A stretch of DNA of 64,000 nucleotides from Millisia brevis NBRC 105863. Its GTDB lineage: Bacteria; Actinomycetota; Actinomycetes; Mycobacteriales; Mycobacteriaceae. The DNA lies in NCBI RefSeq assembly GCF_001552615.1, contig NZ_BCRN01000020.1, positions 1 to 64,000 of the forward strand, in the 5' to 3' direction. Below, in pieces: positions 17,462 to 27,443 of the stretch; within the stretch, counting starts at the first letter, position 1; each line of letters begins with the position of its first letter. The position numbers and the translations under genes were made by a program. Under the pieces are notes generated by a model. The model was not told the origin of the DNA. It did no database searches and worked only from the letters and a program-made list of their open reading frames with translations.

Positions 17462-19155
17462 CCGCGGCTGTGGAATCGGGTGCGCGGCCGGCGCGAGCCG
17501 GCCGCGGCCCGATCGATCCACGGCTGTGGCGCTACTCGCGGGGTACCCGGCGGTATCTGGTGGTCACCGCGATCGCGGCCCTCGTGTCGACCGCGGCGAT
17601 CCTGCTGACCGCCTACGCGATCGGCGACGCCGTCGCCGGCGTCCTGGTCGACGGACTGTCGGCCGCCACGCTGGGCCCGGCCCTCGCACAGATCGCCGCC
17701 GCGGTGGTGCTGCGGGCGGCCGCCGGCTGGTTGCACGGACGATACGCCCAGCGAGCGGCCGGTCGGGTCATCGCGGAACTGCAGACCTCGGTCACCGCGG
17801 CCGCCGCCGGCCGCCCCGATCGGGTGGCCCGCGCCGAACGTGACCACACGGTCACCGTGGTGACCACCGGCCTGACGGCGCTGTCGGACTACCTGACCGG
17901 ATACCTGCCGGCGCTGGTGTCCTGCATCCTGGTCACCCCGATCGTCGTGGTGGCCATCGCGCTGGTCGATCCGACATCGGCGGCGATCGTCGTGGTGACC
18001 CTGCCGCTGATCCCGCTGTTCATGGTGCTGATCGGGTTGTTGACCAAGGGACGCTCCGACCGCACCCTCACCGCGTTGACCGCGCTGTCGGCGCGGCTGT
18101 CCGATCTGATCGCCGGCCTGCCCACCCTGCGCGCTCTCGGGCGCGAGGAGGGACCCGCTCCGTTGATCGTCGAGGTCGGCGACCGGCATCGGCGCACGAC
18201 GATGGCCGGGCTGCGGGTGGCCTTCCTCTCCGGCGCGGTGCTCGAGATCCTGGCGACCCTCTCGGTGGCGCTCGTCGCGGTCACGATCGGCATGCGCCTG
18301 GTCTACGGGGAGATGGACCTGTGGCCGGGCGTGGTGGCGCTCGTCCTCGCTCCGGAGGCCTATCAGCCGTTGCGAGCGGTCGGCGCCCGTTTCCACGCGG
18401 CCCAGGACGGTGTCGCCGCCGCCGACCAGGCGTTCGGCCTGCTGGCCGAGGCGCCCGGCAACCGGGCGGTCGCGGCGCATCCGGTCGCGGCGTCCGATCC
18501 GCGCGGGGTCGACCTCGCCGTCGATCGGCTGACCGTCGCATCGCGGTCGGGTCCGGCGCCCGACAGCCTGACCGCGACCTTCGCGGCCGGTCGATGGACC
18601 GTGCTCACCGGCCCCAACGGGTCGGGCAAGTCGACGACCCTGATGGTCCTGCTCGGCCTGACCGCGCCGGACGAGGGGCTCGCGCTGGCGGACGGATCAC
18701 CGATCGTCGGCGACCCCGCCTGGTGGTCGCGGGTCGCGTGGCTTCCGCAGCGGCCGGTCCTGGTCGCCGGCACCCTGGCCGACAACCTCGGCCTCTACGG
18801 CGTCACCCCCGACGATCCGGACCTGCCCGCGATCTGCGCGGCCACCGGATTCGACGAGGTCCTCGCCGGCCTGCCCGACCGCTGGCAGACCACGATCGGC
18901 ACCGGCGGAGTCGGCCTGTCGCTCGGCCAGCGGCAGCGCCTCGCGCTGACGCGCACCCTCGCGGCGCCGCGCGGTGTCCTGTTGCTCGACGAGCCCACCG
19001 CACACCTGGACGGGGAGACCGAGGCGCGGGTGCTGACCACCCTGCGGGAACTGGCCGACGCCGGACGCACCGTGATCGTCGTCGCCCACCGCCAGGCGGT
19101 GCTCGCCGCCGCCGATCGCGTGATCGAGGTCCGCGGGGCGGTGGTGCCGCAGTGA
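17458..19155 (+). CDS. cydD: CydD-type ABC exporter half, thiol/haem exporter subunit
   Basis: A 565-residue fusion of six-helix membrane domain and ATPase. The CydDC exporter moves reductant (cysteine/glutathione in E. coli; probably another thiol here) or haem needed for bd oxidase assembly. ATPase motifs are Walker A TGPNGSGKSTT (~residue 385), signature LSLGQRQRLALTR, Walker B GVLLLDEPTAHLD and the switch His in VVAHRQ. Start ATG 17458 overlaps the cydB stop. The stop overlaps a possible GTG start of the cydC frame inside a tandem repeat. Confidence 0.93.
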   Translation: MTAAVESGARPARAGRGPIDPRLWRYSRGTRRYLVVTAIAALVSTAAILLTAYAIGDAVAGVLVDGLSAATLGPALAQIAAAVVLRAAAGWLHGRYAQRAAGRVIAELQTSVTAAAAGRPDRVARAERDHTVTVVTTGLTALSDYLTGYLPALVSCILVTPIVVVAIALVDPTSAAIVVVTLPLIPLFMVLIGLLTKGRSDRTLTALTALSARLSDLIAGLPTLRALGREEGPAPLIVEVGDRHRRTTMAGLRVAFLSGAVLEILATLSVALVAVTIGMRLVYGEMDLWPGVVALVLAPEAYQPLRAVGARFHAAQDGVAAADQAFGLLAEAPGNRAVAAHPVAASDPRGVDLAVDRLTVASRSGPAPDSLTATFAAGRWTVLTGPNGSGKSTTLMVLLGLTAPDEGLALADGSPIVGDPAWWSRVAWLPQRPVLVAGTLADNLGLYGVTPDDPDLPAICAATGFDEVLAGLPDRWQTTIGTGGVGLSLGQRQRLALTRTLAAPRGVLLLDEPTAHLDGETEARVLTTLRELADAGRTVIVVAHRQAVLAAADRVIEVRGAVVPQ

Positions 19156-19199
19156 AGCCGGGCGGCTTTGCCGGGGTGAAGCGGGGCGGCTTTGCCGGG
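19152..19199 (+). repeat. two tandem 24-bp units at the cydD/cydC junction
   Basis: The unit gtgaagcSgggcggctttgccggg occurs at 19152-19175 and 19176-19199 with one difference, and a third GTG follows at 19200. Each unit starts with GTG in frame with cydC and would encode V-K-(P/R)-G-G-F-A-G. The first GTG overlaps the cydD stop (GTGA). The repeat thus lies between the coupled start and the GTG at 19230 that has the best ribosome-binding site. Confidence 0.85.
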
Positions 19200-19229
19200 G
19201 TGACACCGACGCACAGCGAGGGAGGCGCG

Positions 19230-20996
19230 GTGACGGAGATTCGACGGGCGATCGGGCTGTTGGGCCTCGACCGCACGCGGCTGACGCGTTCGATCGTCGC
19301 CGGTAGCGCCACGCAGGCGTCGGCGCTGTTCCTCGCCGCCCTGGCGGCGTGGTTGATCGCGCGGGCCTGGGAGATGCCGCCGGTGCTCGACCTGACCGTC
19401 GCGGTGGTGACCGTGCGGGCCCTCGGCATCGGCCGCGGCATCTTCCGCTACCTCGAACGCCTCGCCTCCCACGACGTCGCGCTGCGCGGATCGACCACCG
19501 CCCGCGCCACGCTGTACCGCATCCTCGCGCGGGGCAACCCCGCGGCGGTGACCGCCTCGCGGCGCGGCGACCTGGTCTCGCGTACCGGCAGCGATGTCGA
19601 CACCGTCGCGGCCGTCGTCGTGCGGGCGATCGTGCCGATGGCGGTCGCGGTCGTCGCAAGCGTCGTCGCGGTGGTCCTGCTGACGCTGGTGGTCCCGGCG
19701 GCCGGCCTGGTGCTGCTGATCGGGGTCGTGGTCTGCGGGGTGGTGGTTCCGCTGCTGGTCGCCCGGGGCGCCGCCCGCGCCGAGCGCGAGTCGGTCGAGG
19801 CCGACGCGGTCCTGACCGAGCGGGTGGTCACCGTCGTCGACCATGCGCCGGAGCTGCTGGTCGCCGGACGGCTCGATCGCGAACTCGACGAGGTCCGCGC
19901 GGCGGCCGACCGGCGCACCGAGGCCACCGACCGATCGGCGGCGGTCTCGGCCTTCGGGCCCGTGGCGCCGCCGCTGGCCGCGGGACTCACCGTGCTCTGC
20001 TCGATCCTGGTCGGTGCGGCCGTCTACGCCAACGGTGGTCTGTCGGCGCCGGCCTTCGCGGTAGCGGTGCTCTTCCCGCTCGCTGCCCTCGAGGCCGCCG
20101 CGGCGGTGCCGGAGGCCGCGGTCGCGTTGGTGCGCGCCCGGGCCGCCGCCGGCCGCGTGGTCGCCCTCGTCGACGCCGCCGGGACCGACGACACTCGGAT
20201 CGACGGCGGGACCGACGCTGCGGGGCCGGTAGGCGAGGCCGGGGTGTCCGCCACCGCCGATCGGCCGGTCGCGACGCCCGAATTGCGGGCGCGCGGCCTA
20301 CGCGCCGCCTGGCCGGGCGGCCCGGGCGGGATGGAGGTCGACATCGACCTCGCGCCGGGGGACCGGCTTGTCGTGGTCGGCCCCAGCGGGGCGGGCAAGA
20401 GCGCCCTCCTGGCCACCCTCGCGGGGCTGCTGGCTCCCGCGGCGGGCACCGTCACGCTAGACGGGCACGCCATCGACGATCTCGACCCGCACGCGGTGCG
20501 GCGCGACGTCGTCTACTTCGCCGAGGACGCGCACCTCTTCGAGACGACCGTGCTCGAGAACCTGCGCGTCGCCCGCGGCGACCTCGACACCGCCGAAGCG
20601 GAGCGGGCGCTGCGCGACGTCGGACTCGGAACCTGGCTCGACGGTCTGGCCGACGGCCTCGACACCGTTCTGGTCGGCGGCGCGGCCGCGGTCTCCGCCG
20701 GCCAGCGCCGCCGCCTGCTGCTGGCCCGCGCGCTGATCAGTCCGGCGCGCATCCTGCTGCTCGACGAGCCGACCGAACACCTGGACGACGCCGACGGGCT
20801 GCGCCTCCAACGCGCCCTGCTCGACCCTCGATCGGGGGTTGTCGACCGCGACCGCACGGTCGTGGTGGCCGGCCATCGCGACCCGGATCGCGAGGACCGG
20901 GTGCTCGAGGTCCATCCCGCCGCGCGCTCGGTCGACGAACCCGCCGTCGAGGGGGTACCGACCCGCGCTCAGCAGCCTGCCGGGCACCCCGCATGA
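19230..20996 (+). CDS. cydC: CydC-type ABC exporter half, thiol/haem exporter subunit
   Basis: A 588-residue partner of CydD with the same fold. ATPase motifs are Walker [12 protein letters not shown] (~residue 390), signature [15 protein letters not shown] and Walker [15 protein letters not shown]. The switch residue is His in VVAGHRD. I chose GTG 19230 because GGGAGG lies 7 bases upstream. Starts at GTG 19152, 19176 or 19200 would add up to 26 residues containing the KxGGFAGV repeat. Last gene of the cyd operon; 88 bases separate it from gatB. Confidence 0.93.
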   Translation: MTEIRRAIGLLGLDRTRLTRSIVAGSATQASALFLAALAAWLIARAWEMPPVLDLTVAVVTVRALGIGRGIFRYLERLASHDVALRGSTTARATLYRILARGNPAAVTASRRGDLVSRTGSDVDTVAAVVVRAIVPMAVAVVASVVAVVLLTLVVPAAGLVLLIGVVVCGVVVPLLVARGAARAERESVEADAVLTERVVTVVDHAPELLVAGRLDRELDEVRAAADRRTEATDRSAAVSAFGPVAPPLAAGLTVLCSILVGAAVYANGGLSAPAFAVAVLFPLAALEAAAAVPEAAVALVRARAAAGRVVALVDAAGTDDTRIDGGTDAAGPVGEAGVSATADRPVATPELRARGLRAAWPGGPGGMEVDIDLAPGDRLVVVGPSGAGKSALLATLAGLLAPAAGTVTLDGHAIDDLDPHAVRRDVVYFAEDAHLFETTVLENLRVARGDLDTAEAERALRDVGLGTWLDGLADGLDTVLVGGAAAVSAGQRRRLLLARALISPARILLLDEPTEHLDDADGLRLQRALLDPRSGVVDRDRTVVVAGHRDPDREDRVLEVHPAARSVDEPAVEGVPTRAQQPAGHPA

Positions 20997-21084
20997 GCGG
21001 AGTGCCGATGACGATCGAGGGAGACGACCGGCCGGGCGGTGCTCGGCACGGCGCGGCCCGGAGGGGGCGATAAACTTGCCGGTC

Positions 21085-22581
21085 ATGGACGAGTTGCTCG
21101 ACTACGACGAGGTCACCACCCGCTTCGACCCGGTACTGGGGATGGAGGTGCACGTCGAGCTCGGCACGACCACCAAGATGTTCTGCGGCTGCCCGACCGC
21201 CTTCGGCGCCGAGCCGAATACGCACGTCTGCCCGGTCTGCCTCGGCATGCCCGGTGCGCTGCCGGTGGTCAACTCCGCCGCGGTCGAGTCGGCGATCCGC
21301 ATCGGCCTGGCGCTGAACTGCACGATCCGGCCGTGGGGCCGCTTCGCCCGGAAGAACTACTTCTACCCGGATATGCCGAAGAACTACCAGATCTCCCAGT
21401 ACGACGAGCCGATCGCCTCCAACGGGTATCTCGATGTCCCGCTCGACGACGGCACGACCTGGCGGGTCGAGATCGAGCGGGCCCATATGGAGGAGGACAC
21501 CGGCAAGTCGCTGCACGTCGGTGGCGCCACCGGCCGCATCCACGGGGCCACCCACTCGCTGCTCGACTTCAACCGGGCCGGGGTGCCGCTGGTCGAGATC
21601 GTCACCAAGCCGATCGAGGGCGCCGGTGAACGCGCCCCCGAGGTCGCCCGCGCCTACGTCACCGCGCTGCGCGAGCTGCTCTTCGCGCTCGGTGTATCCG
21701 ACGTGCGGATGGACCAGGGATCGCTGCGCTGCGACTGTAACGTCTCGCTCAAGCCGACCGGAGCGACCGAGTTCGGTACCCGCACCGAGACGAAGAACGT
21801 CAACTCGCTGCGCAGCGTCGAGGTCGCCGTCCGCTACGAGATGCGCCGCCAGGGCGCGATCCTCTCCGACGGCGGCACGATCATCCAGGAGACCCGCCAC
21901 TTCCAGGAAGCCGACGGATCGACCAGCGACGGTCGTCGCAAGGAGACCGCCGAGGACTACCGGTACTTCCCGGAGCCGGACCTGACCCCGGTCGCCCCGG
22001 CCGCCGAGTGGGTCACCGAGCTGAAGCAGACGATCCCCGAGCTGCCGTGGCTGCGTCGGGCCCGCATCCAGCAGGAGTGGGGTGTCTCCGACGCGGTCAT
22101 GCGCGATGTGATCAACGCCGGCGCACTCGAACTGATCCTGCAGACCGCCGCGGCCGGGGCGCCGGCCGAGTCGGCGCGCAGTTGGTGGGTCGCCTACCTG
22201 ACCCAGCAGGCCAATGATCGCGGTATCCCGCTCGCGGAGCTGCCGATCAGCCCGACCCAGGTCGCCGAGGTCATCGCGCTGGTCGGCGCCCGGACGATCA
22301 CCACCGCCGGTGCGCGCACCGCCGTCGACGGGGTGCTCGCCGGGCGCGGCAGCGTCGCGGACGTCGTCGCCGCGGAAGGTCTGGCGATCGCGATCGACGA
22401 GTCCGCGCTCGAACAGGCCGTCGCCGAGGCGATCGCCAACAACCCCGACATCGTCGAGAAGATCCGCGGCGGCAAGACCAAGGCCGCCGGCGCCCTCGTC
22501 GGTCAGGTGATGAAGGCGATGAAGGGCAAGGCCGACGCCGCCCGGGTCAACGAATTGGTGCTCGCCGGCGTCGACAGCTGA
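21085..22581 (+). CDS. gatB: Asp-tRNA(Asn)/Glu-tRNA(Gln) amidotransferase subunit B
   Basis: Binds mischarged tRNA, activates the acyl group with ATP and amidates it using ammonia from GatA. It is 498 residues. N-terminal [11 protein letters not shown] and the zinc-type cysteines in FCGCP and CPVCLGMPG are present, then [15 protein letters not shown] and the C-terminal YqeY-like tail domain ([24 protein letters not shown]). ATG 21085 is chosen; TTG 21076 has the better-spaced GGAGG and could be the true start. It is separated from gatCA by pfkA and the cyd block. Confidence 0.95.
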   Translation: MDELLDYDEVTTRFDPVLGMEVHVELGTTTKMFCGCPTAFGAEPNTHVCPVCLGMPGALPVVNSAAVESAIRIGLALNCTIRPWGRFARKNYFYPDMPKNYQISQYDEPIASNGYLDVPLDDGTTWRVEIERAHMEEDTGKSLHVGGATGRIHGATHSLLDFNRAGVPLVEIVTKPIEGAGERAPEVARAYVTALRELLFALGVSDVRMDQGSLRCDCNVSLKPTGATEFGTRTETKNVNSLRSVEVAVRYEMRRQGAILSDGGTIIQETRHFQEADGSTSDGRRKETAEDYRYFPEPDLTPVAPAAEWVTELKQTIPELPWLRRARIQQEWGVSDAVMRDVINAGALELILQTAAAGAPAESARSWWVAYLTQQANDRGIPLAELPISPTQVAEVIALVGARTITTAGARTAVDGVLAGRGSVADVVAAEGLAIAIDESALEQAVAEAIANNPDIVEKIRGGKTKAAGALVGQVMKAMKGKADAARVNELVLAGVDS

Positions 22582-22599
22582 CGTCGGACACAGCCGCGA

Positions 22600-22627
22600 T
22601 CGGGGCCGCCGGAAACGGCGGCCCCGA
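22600..22627 (+). terminator. terminator hairpin between gatB and lppZ
   Basis: TCGGGGCCGCCG and CGGCGGCCCCGA form a perfect 12-bp stem closed by a GAAA tetraloop, 18 bases after the gatB stop. No long T-run follows, as is common in Actinobacteria. It sits between convergent genes and could serve both. Confidence 0.8.
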
Positions 22628-22665
22628 CGTCTGTCCGCAGCCTGTCGAGGATCCGACCCGCGGCG

Positions 22666-23850
22666 TCAGTCCCGTCCGGAGCCGGCCGGGGCGGGAACGA
22701 TGATCGCCACCCGATCGTCGGTGGGCGCCGGGGTCGGGTTCGGCTCGTCCCGATTGACGGTCGTGACCCAGACCTCGCTGGGCGAGGCCGCGGCGATCCC
22801 GGAGAAGCGGCCGTACTGGTTCTGGGCGATCAGCCCGGGCGCGGTACCGACCACCCCGGTCTGCGGGTCGATCGACAGGATGGCGAGCGCCCGCCCGGCG
22901 TCGAGGGCGACCACGACATCGCTCTCACCGGCGGCGCAGCCGGCCACGCCGGGAGCATCCGGCCAGGTCCACACCGGCACACCGACCACCCCGTCCGAGC
23001 CGACCCGGTGCAGCCGGTCGATCCCTCCGGTGGTGTCGGTCACCCACATGGTCCCGTCGATACCCGGGCACAGACCGCCCGCCCGTCCGATGCCCGGCAT
23101 CACGACGCGGGTCGGCTTCGACTGTTCGGAGATGCTCAGATCGGACAGCAACAGCAGCTTCCCGGCCTGCGATGACGGGTCCGCGGCCGCAGCCGGCGAC
23201 CCGGCGTCGCCGGTGAGGACCAGCAGCTCGTTGCGGCCGACGAAGGCGATCGCGCCGGCGTTGTTCCGCGATCCGCGGGGCAGGCCGACCAGGACCGGCT
23301 TCGGGGTGTCGCCGCGCGCGATGCGCACCACCCGATTGTCGGACGAGGTGGAGATGTAGGCGTAGATCAGCCCGTCCTCGGCGTAGGTCGGGGACAGCGC
23401 GAGATCGAGCAGGCCACCGTCGGCGCTGCCGTCGACGGGGATGGTGATCACCGACTCCGGTTCGCGCCCGTCGCGGTAGACCTGGACGATCCGGCCGGTA
23501 CGACGCTCGGCCACCAGCGCCGACTCCGAGCCCGGCAGCATCGCGATGCTCGTCGCGATGTCCAGGCAGCCGGCGATCACCGCGGGATCGGGATCGGGGC
23601 AACTCGAATCGGCGGTCGGCGGCGGCGTCGGCTCGTCCGGTGTATCGGATTCCGGCGCCTCCGGCGGCGGCGGGAGGATCTCCAGGGGCTGCACGCTGGG
23701 CGCCGGCCGGAACGGGCTGTCGACCGATTCGTCGAAACGTGCGCAGCCGCCGGCCGCCACCACGACCGCCAACGCGATCGCGAGGAGGCGTCGCGTCGAC
23801 CGAGGCGACGACGGTCGGGAGCGGTCACCCGAACGGGCGCGGCGGTGCAT
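22666..23850 (-). CDS. lppZ: LppZ-like lipoprotein, glucose/sorbosone dehydrogenase-type beta-propeller
   Basis: A 394-residue lipoprotein. The N-terminal signal peptide ends in VVAAGGCARF, a relaxed lipobox with the lipidated Cys. A Pro-rich linker (residues ~55-85) is followed by a beta-propeller resembling soluble PQQ-type sugar dehydrogenases (GSADGGLLDLALSPTYAEDGLIYAYIS; GRNELLVLTGDAGS). Enzyme activity is unproven for this family. The ATG at 23850 is chosen because the signal peptide starts there. It lies downstream of and convergent with gatB, as lppZ (Rv3006) does in M. tuberculosis. Confidence 0.87.
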   Translation of the reverse strand: MHRRARSGDRSRPSSPRSTRRLLAIALAVVVAAGGCARFDESVDSPFRPAPSVQPLEILPPPPEAPESDTPDEPTPPPTADSSCPDPDPAVIAGCLDIATSIAMLPGSESALVAERRTGRIVQVYRDGREPESVITIPVDGSADGGLLDLALSPTYAEDGLIYAYISTSSDNRVVRIARGDTPKPVLVGLPRGSRNNAGAIAFVGRNELLVLTGDAGSPAAAADPSSQAGKLLLLSDLSISEQSKPTRVVMPGIGRAGGLCPGIDGTMWVTDTTGGIDRLHRVGSDGVVGVPVWTWPDAPGVAGCAAGESDVVVALDAGRALAILSIDPQTGVVGTAPGLIAQNQYGRFSGIAAASPSEVWVTTVNRDEPNPTPAPTDDRVAIIVPAPAGSGRD

Positions 23851-24130
23851 CCCACGACCGTAACGGGCCGGCCGCCACCGCTGCCACGTCGGCCCGGTCG
23901 TTGTGCGGGTCACGTGGCCGGGGTCACCGGGCGGGCAGCGGCCGCGCTCACCGGCGCGTTCGCGCGCGGGGCCCGCCTCGCCCCGCCATGCCGAAATCCT
24001 GCCGCTGCGGTGTCCGACCGGCTCGGATTGGTACCGTGGCCACAACTATTCGGACGAGCCATTTCTGCGGGCGGGTGCCCAGCGAGACACCGAAAGCAGG
24101 GTGACCCCGGGGGAGATTAGGGGAGCGACG

Positions 24131-24886
24131 GTGTCCACACAATCCGGCGACGGTACCGGGAGCGGTTCGAGTTCGTCGAAGTCCGGCTTCGGCGAGGATT
24201 TCCCTACCGGGACCTACGAAACCACCGCACCGGTGGGCAACGACTACCGCGGGCCGGACGGCGGCTACGGCGGTTCCAACGACTCGACCGCGCTGCTCGG
24301 GGCGCTGCCGACCGATTTCGGTGTCGGTACCGCGCCCCAGCCGGTCGCCACCGCCGAGCCGGTCGATCGGCGCGGCACGATCAGCCTCGGCCTGCTCGTG
24401 CTGCGGGTGGTCACCGCGCTGATCTTCATCGCCCACGGCCTGCAGAAGGTCACCACCGGTTTTGCCGGCGGTATGGGCCCGAGCGGATTCGAGCAACTCC
24501 TGGTGGCCGCCGGATTCGAACAGGCCCGCCTGCTGACCTACCTGACTATCGCCGCCGAGATCGGCGGCGGACTGATGCTGCTGCTGGGCTTGGTGACGCC
24601 ACTGGCGGCGGGGGCGTTGCTGGTCGTGGCGGTCAACGCCTGGATGTTCCTGCAGTCGCTCGCGCCCGGTATCCAGATCCTCGGTGAGGGCGGCGTCGAG
24701 TTCGAAACCCTGCTGGTCGCGGCGCTTATCGCGCTGATCCTCACCGGGCCGGGCCGGATCAGCCTCGACTTCTCCAGACAGTGGACGCGGCGCCCGCGCT
24801 ACGGCTCGTTCGTGATCATGCTGGTCGGCATCGCGGCTCCGATCGCCATCTGGGCGCTGCTCAACGGCAGCAATCCGCTGGGCTGA
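24131..24886 (+). CDS. DoxX-family membrane protein (Rv3005c-like)
   Basis: A 251-residue protein. The first ~85 residues are hydrophilic and Gly/Ser/Asp-rich. Four membrane helices follow from ~residue 90 with the DoxX pattern LLVLRVVTALIFIAHGLQKV and a Gly-rich helix (AEIGGGLMLLLGL). In M. tuberculosis the homologue Rv3005c forms a membrane complex linked to redox stress; applying that here is inference from family and neighbourhood. The GTG at 24131 is chosen because GGGGAG lies 4-9 bases before it; the upstream frame is promoter sequence of divergent lppZ. Confidence 0.83.
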   Translation: MSTQSGDGTGSGSSSSKSGFGEDFPTGTYETTAPVGNDYRGPDGGYGGSNDSTALLGALPTDFGVGTAPQPVATAEPVDRRGTISLGLLVLRVVTALIFIAHGLQKVTTGFAGGMGPSGFEQLLVAAGFEQARLLTYLTIAAEIGGGLMLLLGLVTPLAAGALLVVAVNAWMFLQSLAPGIQILGEGGVEFETLLVAALIALILTGPGRISLDFSRQWTRRPRYGSFVIMLVGIAAPIAIWALLNGSNPLG

Positions 24887-24916
24887 GCCGCCACCCGCTC
24901 CCACCCACAACCACCG

Positions 24917-24958
24917 AGGGCGGTGGTCATCCGGAGGAAACCGGATGGCCACCGCCCT
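24917..24958. terminator. bidirectional terminator between DoxX gene and ilvD
   Basis: AGGGCGGTGG..ATCCGG and CCGGAT..CCACCGCCCT pair into an 18-bp stem with one G-T pair and a 6-base loop. It is followed by TTC on the plus side. It stands between convergent genes. Confidence 0.85.
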
Positions 24959-24980
24959 TCGGCATGGGGGTGGGCGTCGA

Positions 24981-26822
24981 TCAGGGGACGTGCCGGACGG
25001 CGCCCTTGTCGGCGGAGGTCGCCAGCGCGGCGTAGGCGCGCAGCGCGGTCGTCACCGGCCGGATGCGATCGACCGGCTGCCAGGGCCGCTCGGAGGCTTC
25101 CATCTTCGAGCGTCGCTCGGCCAACGTCGCGTCGTCGACGAGCACCTCGAGGGTGCGGGTCGCGACGTCGATGCGGATCCGGTCGCCGTTTTCGACCAGG
25201 CCGATCACCCCGCCGCGGGCCGCCTCGGGCGAGATATGCCCGATCGACAGGCCCGAGGTGCCGCCGGAGAAGCGGCCGTCGGTGATCAGCGCGCACTTCT
25301 TGCCCAGGCCCGCGCCCTTGAGGAAGGCGGTGGGATGCAGCATCTCCTGCATGCCCGGACCGCCGGACGGGCCTTCGTAGCGCACCACGACGACGTCGCC
25401 CGGTTGGACCTTCTTCTTGAGGATGACCGAGACCGCCTCCTCCTGGGACTCGACCACCAGGGCCGGACCCTCGAAGGAGAACAGATCCTCGTCGATACCG
25501 GCGGTCTTGAGGATGGCGCCGTCCGGGGCGATATTGCCGCGCAGCACCACCAGGCCACCCTCGACGGTGTAGGCGTGTTCGATGTCGCGGATGCAGCCCT
25601 TCGCGGCGTCCGTGTCGAGCTCGTCCCAGCGGTTCTTGGTGGAGAACGGCTCGGTGGTGCGAACGCCGCCCGGGGCGGCGTGGAAGAGTTCGATCGCCTC
25701 GTCGGAAGCGGTGCCCGAGCGGATATCCCACTCGTCGAGCCACGCGTCGAGGGTCGGGGTGTGCACGGTGGTCACGTCGGTCTCGAGCAGGCCGGCGCGG
25801 CGCAACTCGCCGAGGATCGCCGGGATGCCACCGGCCCGGTGCACATCCTCCATGTGGTAGTCGGAGTTGGGGGAGACCTTCGACAGACAGGGCACCCGCC
25901 GGCTGATCGCGTCGATGGTCGACAGGTCGAAGTCGACGTCACCCTCCATCGCCGCGGCCAGGGTGTGCAGCACCGTATTGGTCGAGCCGCCCATCGCGAC
26001 GTCCAGGGCCATCGCATTGCGGAACGCCGCCGGCGAGGCGACATTGCGGGGGAGCACCGACGCGTCGTCGTCGCGGTACCAGCGGGTGGCGATGTCGACG
26101 ATCACCCGGCCGGCCTTCTCGAACAGCGCCCGGCGTGCGGCGTGCGTCGCCAGCGTCGAACCGTTGCCCGGCAGGGACAGGCCCAGCGCCTCGGTCAGGC
26201 AGTTCATCGAGTTGGCGGTGAACATGCCCGAGCAGGACCCGCAGGTGGGGCAGGCGCTCGCCTCGACGGTGGCCAGACCGGCGTCGGAGACCGCGGAGCT
26301 CGCGCTCGCGGAGATCGCGGTGATCAGGTCGGTGGGGGCGTGGGCGACGCCGTCGACGACGACCGCCTTGCCGGCCTCCATCGGGCCGCCGGACACGAAG
26401 ACCGCCGGGATGTTCAGCCGCATGGCGGCGTTGAGCATGCCCGGGGTGATCTTGTCGCAGTTGGAGATGCAGACCAGGGCGTCCGCGGTGTGCGCATTGG
26501 CCATGTACTCGACCGAGTCGGCGATGATCTCGCGGCTGGGCAACGAGTAGAGCATGCCGCCGTGGCCCATCGCGATGCCGTCGTCGACGGCGATCGTGTG
26601 GAACTCGCGGGGGACGCCGCCGGCTGCGCGGATCCCGTCGGCGACGATCTCGCCGACGTTCTTCAGGTGGACGTGGCCGGGCACGAACTGCGTATAGGAA
26701 TTGGCGATCGCGATGATCGGCTTACCGAAGTCGCTGTCGGTCATTCCGGTCGCGCGCCAGAGGGAGCGGGCGCCGGCGGCCTGGCGGCCGATGGTGGTGG
26801 TACGAGACCTCAATGCGGGCAT
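24981..26822 (-). CDS. ilvD: dihydroxy-acid dehydratase
   Basis: Dehydrates dihydroxy acids to the 2-oxo acids of valine and isoleucine synthesis with an iron-sulfur cluster. It is 613 residues. Cluster cysteines appear in [12 protein letters not shown] and [16 protein letters not shown]; the signature GGSTNTVLH and a C-terminal [16 protein letters not shown] are present. Start ATG 26822, 17 bases after the PH-domain gene, so the two are probably cotranscribed. The same window holds ilvBNC, so most of the pathway is local. Confidence 0.97.
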   Translation of the reverse strand: MPALRSRTTTIGRQAAGARSLWRATGMTDSDFGKPIIAIANSYTQFVPGHVHLKNVGEIVADGIRAAGGVPREFHTIAVDDGIAMGHGGMLYSLPSREIIADSVEYMANAHTADALVCISNCDKITPGMLNAAMRLNIPAVFVSGGPMEAGKAVVVDGVAHAPTDLITAISASASSAVSDAGLATVEASACPTCGSCSGMFTANSMNCLTEALGLSLPGNGSTLATHAARRALFEKAGRVIVDIATRWYRDDDASVLPRNVASPAAFRNAMALDVAMGGSTNTVLHTLAAAMEGDVDFDLSTIDAISRRVPCLSKVSPNSDYHMEDVHRAGGIPAILGELRRAGLLETDVTTVHTPTLDAWLDEWDIRSGTASDEAIELFHAAPGGVRTTEPFSTKNRWDELDTDAAKGCIRDIEHAYTVEGGLVVLRGNIAPDGAILKTAGIDEDLFSFEGPALVVESQEEAVSVILKKKVQPGDVVVVRYEGPSGGPGMQEMLHPTAFLKGAGLGKKCALITDGRFSGGTSGLSIGHISPEAARGGVIGLVENGDRIRIDVATRTLEVLVDDATLAERRSKMEASERPWQPVDRIRPVTTALRAYAALATSADKGAVRHVP

Positions 26823-26839
26823 GGTGGGCTCTCTGAGAA

Positions 26840-27361
26840 CTAGGAAGAAGCGGAATTCGAGGGGGCTGCGGTCCCGGTGGCCGCGGTCTGTTCGACCGCC
26901 TCGGCGTCGGTGTCGGCGTCATCGGTGTCGGAATCGACCGGCGCTGTGGCCACCGGGTTGGGTACTCGACCCCCGCTGGCGATCGACAGCAGCGCGATCC
27001 GGTCGACGGTCACCATCGGCAGCACGGCCTCGGTGTCGTCCTCGAGGACCGCTCGCCCCCACCGTCGGCTGAAGCCACGATCGCCCGCGCGCCGGGGGAA
27101 CCGGATGCCGCGGACCTCGGACCAGTCGATGGTCCGGGACCCGACGAGGGTCCGGGTGCGCAGCGCCTCCGGGGACACCACGGTGCGAAGCCGCAGCACC
27201 CAGTAGAGCGCGAGCGGCGGAAGAACCCACAGCCAGGCGAACGCGGCGGGCCATGCCAGCGCCGGAGCGCTGACCCCGAGCGCCAGCATCCCCACGGCGA
27301 TCAGGGCCATACGGGGGACACGGAAGACGACGCGTGCGCCACCGGGAAGCGGGCTGGACAT
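26840..27361 (-). CDS. bacterial PH-domain membrane protein (CFP6-like)
   Basis: A 173-residue protein. Two adjacent hydrophobic helices (residues ~18-58) are followed by a small PH-like domain ([36 protein letters not shown]) and an acidic, Asp/Thr-rich tail of ~40 residues. It resembles M. tuberculosis Rv3004 (low-molecular-weight antigen CFP6), which also lies near ilvB. Molecular role unknown. The ATG at 27361 is chosen; the frame extends further but without sense. Likely operon partner of ilvD. Confidence 0.8.
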   Translation of the reverse strand: MSSPLPGGARVVFRVPRMALIAVGMLALGVSAPALAWPAAFAWLWVLPPLALYWVLRLRTVVSPEALRTRTLVGSRTIDWSEVRGIRFPRRAGDRGFSRRWGRAVLEDDTEAVLPMVTVDRIALLSIASGGRVPNPVATAPVDSDTDDADTDAEAVEQTAATGTAAPSNSASS

Positions 27362-27443
27362 GGTTCCATTGTTGCACCGTCGATTATCGGCGTTTGCCGC
27401 GCCGTCGCTCGCCGGTAGCTCCGGCACCCTGTGGCGAGGGCTG

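Noticed and set aside
24945-26843. 632-residue plus-strand open frame
   Set aside because: Exactly antisense to ilvD, which has all family motifs.
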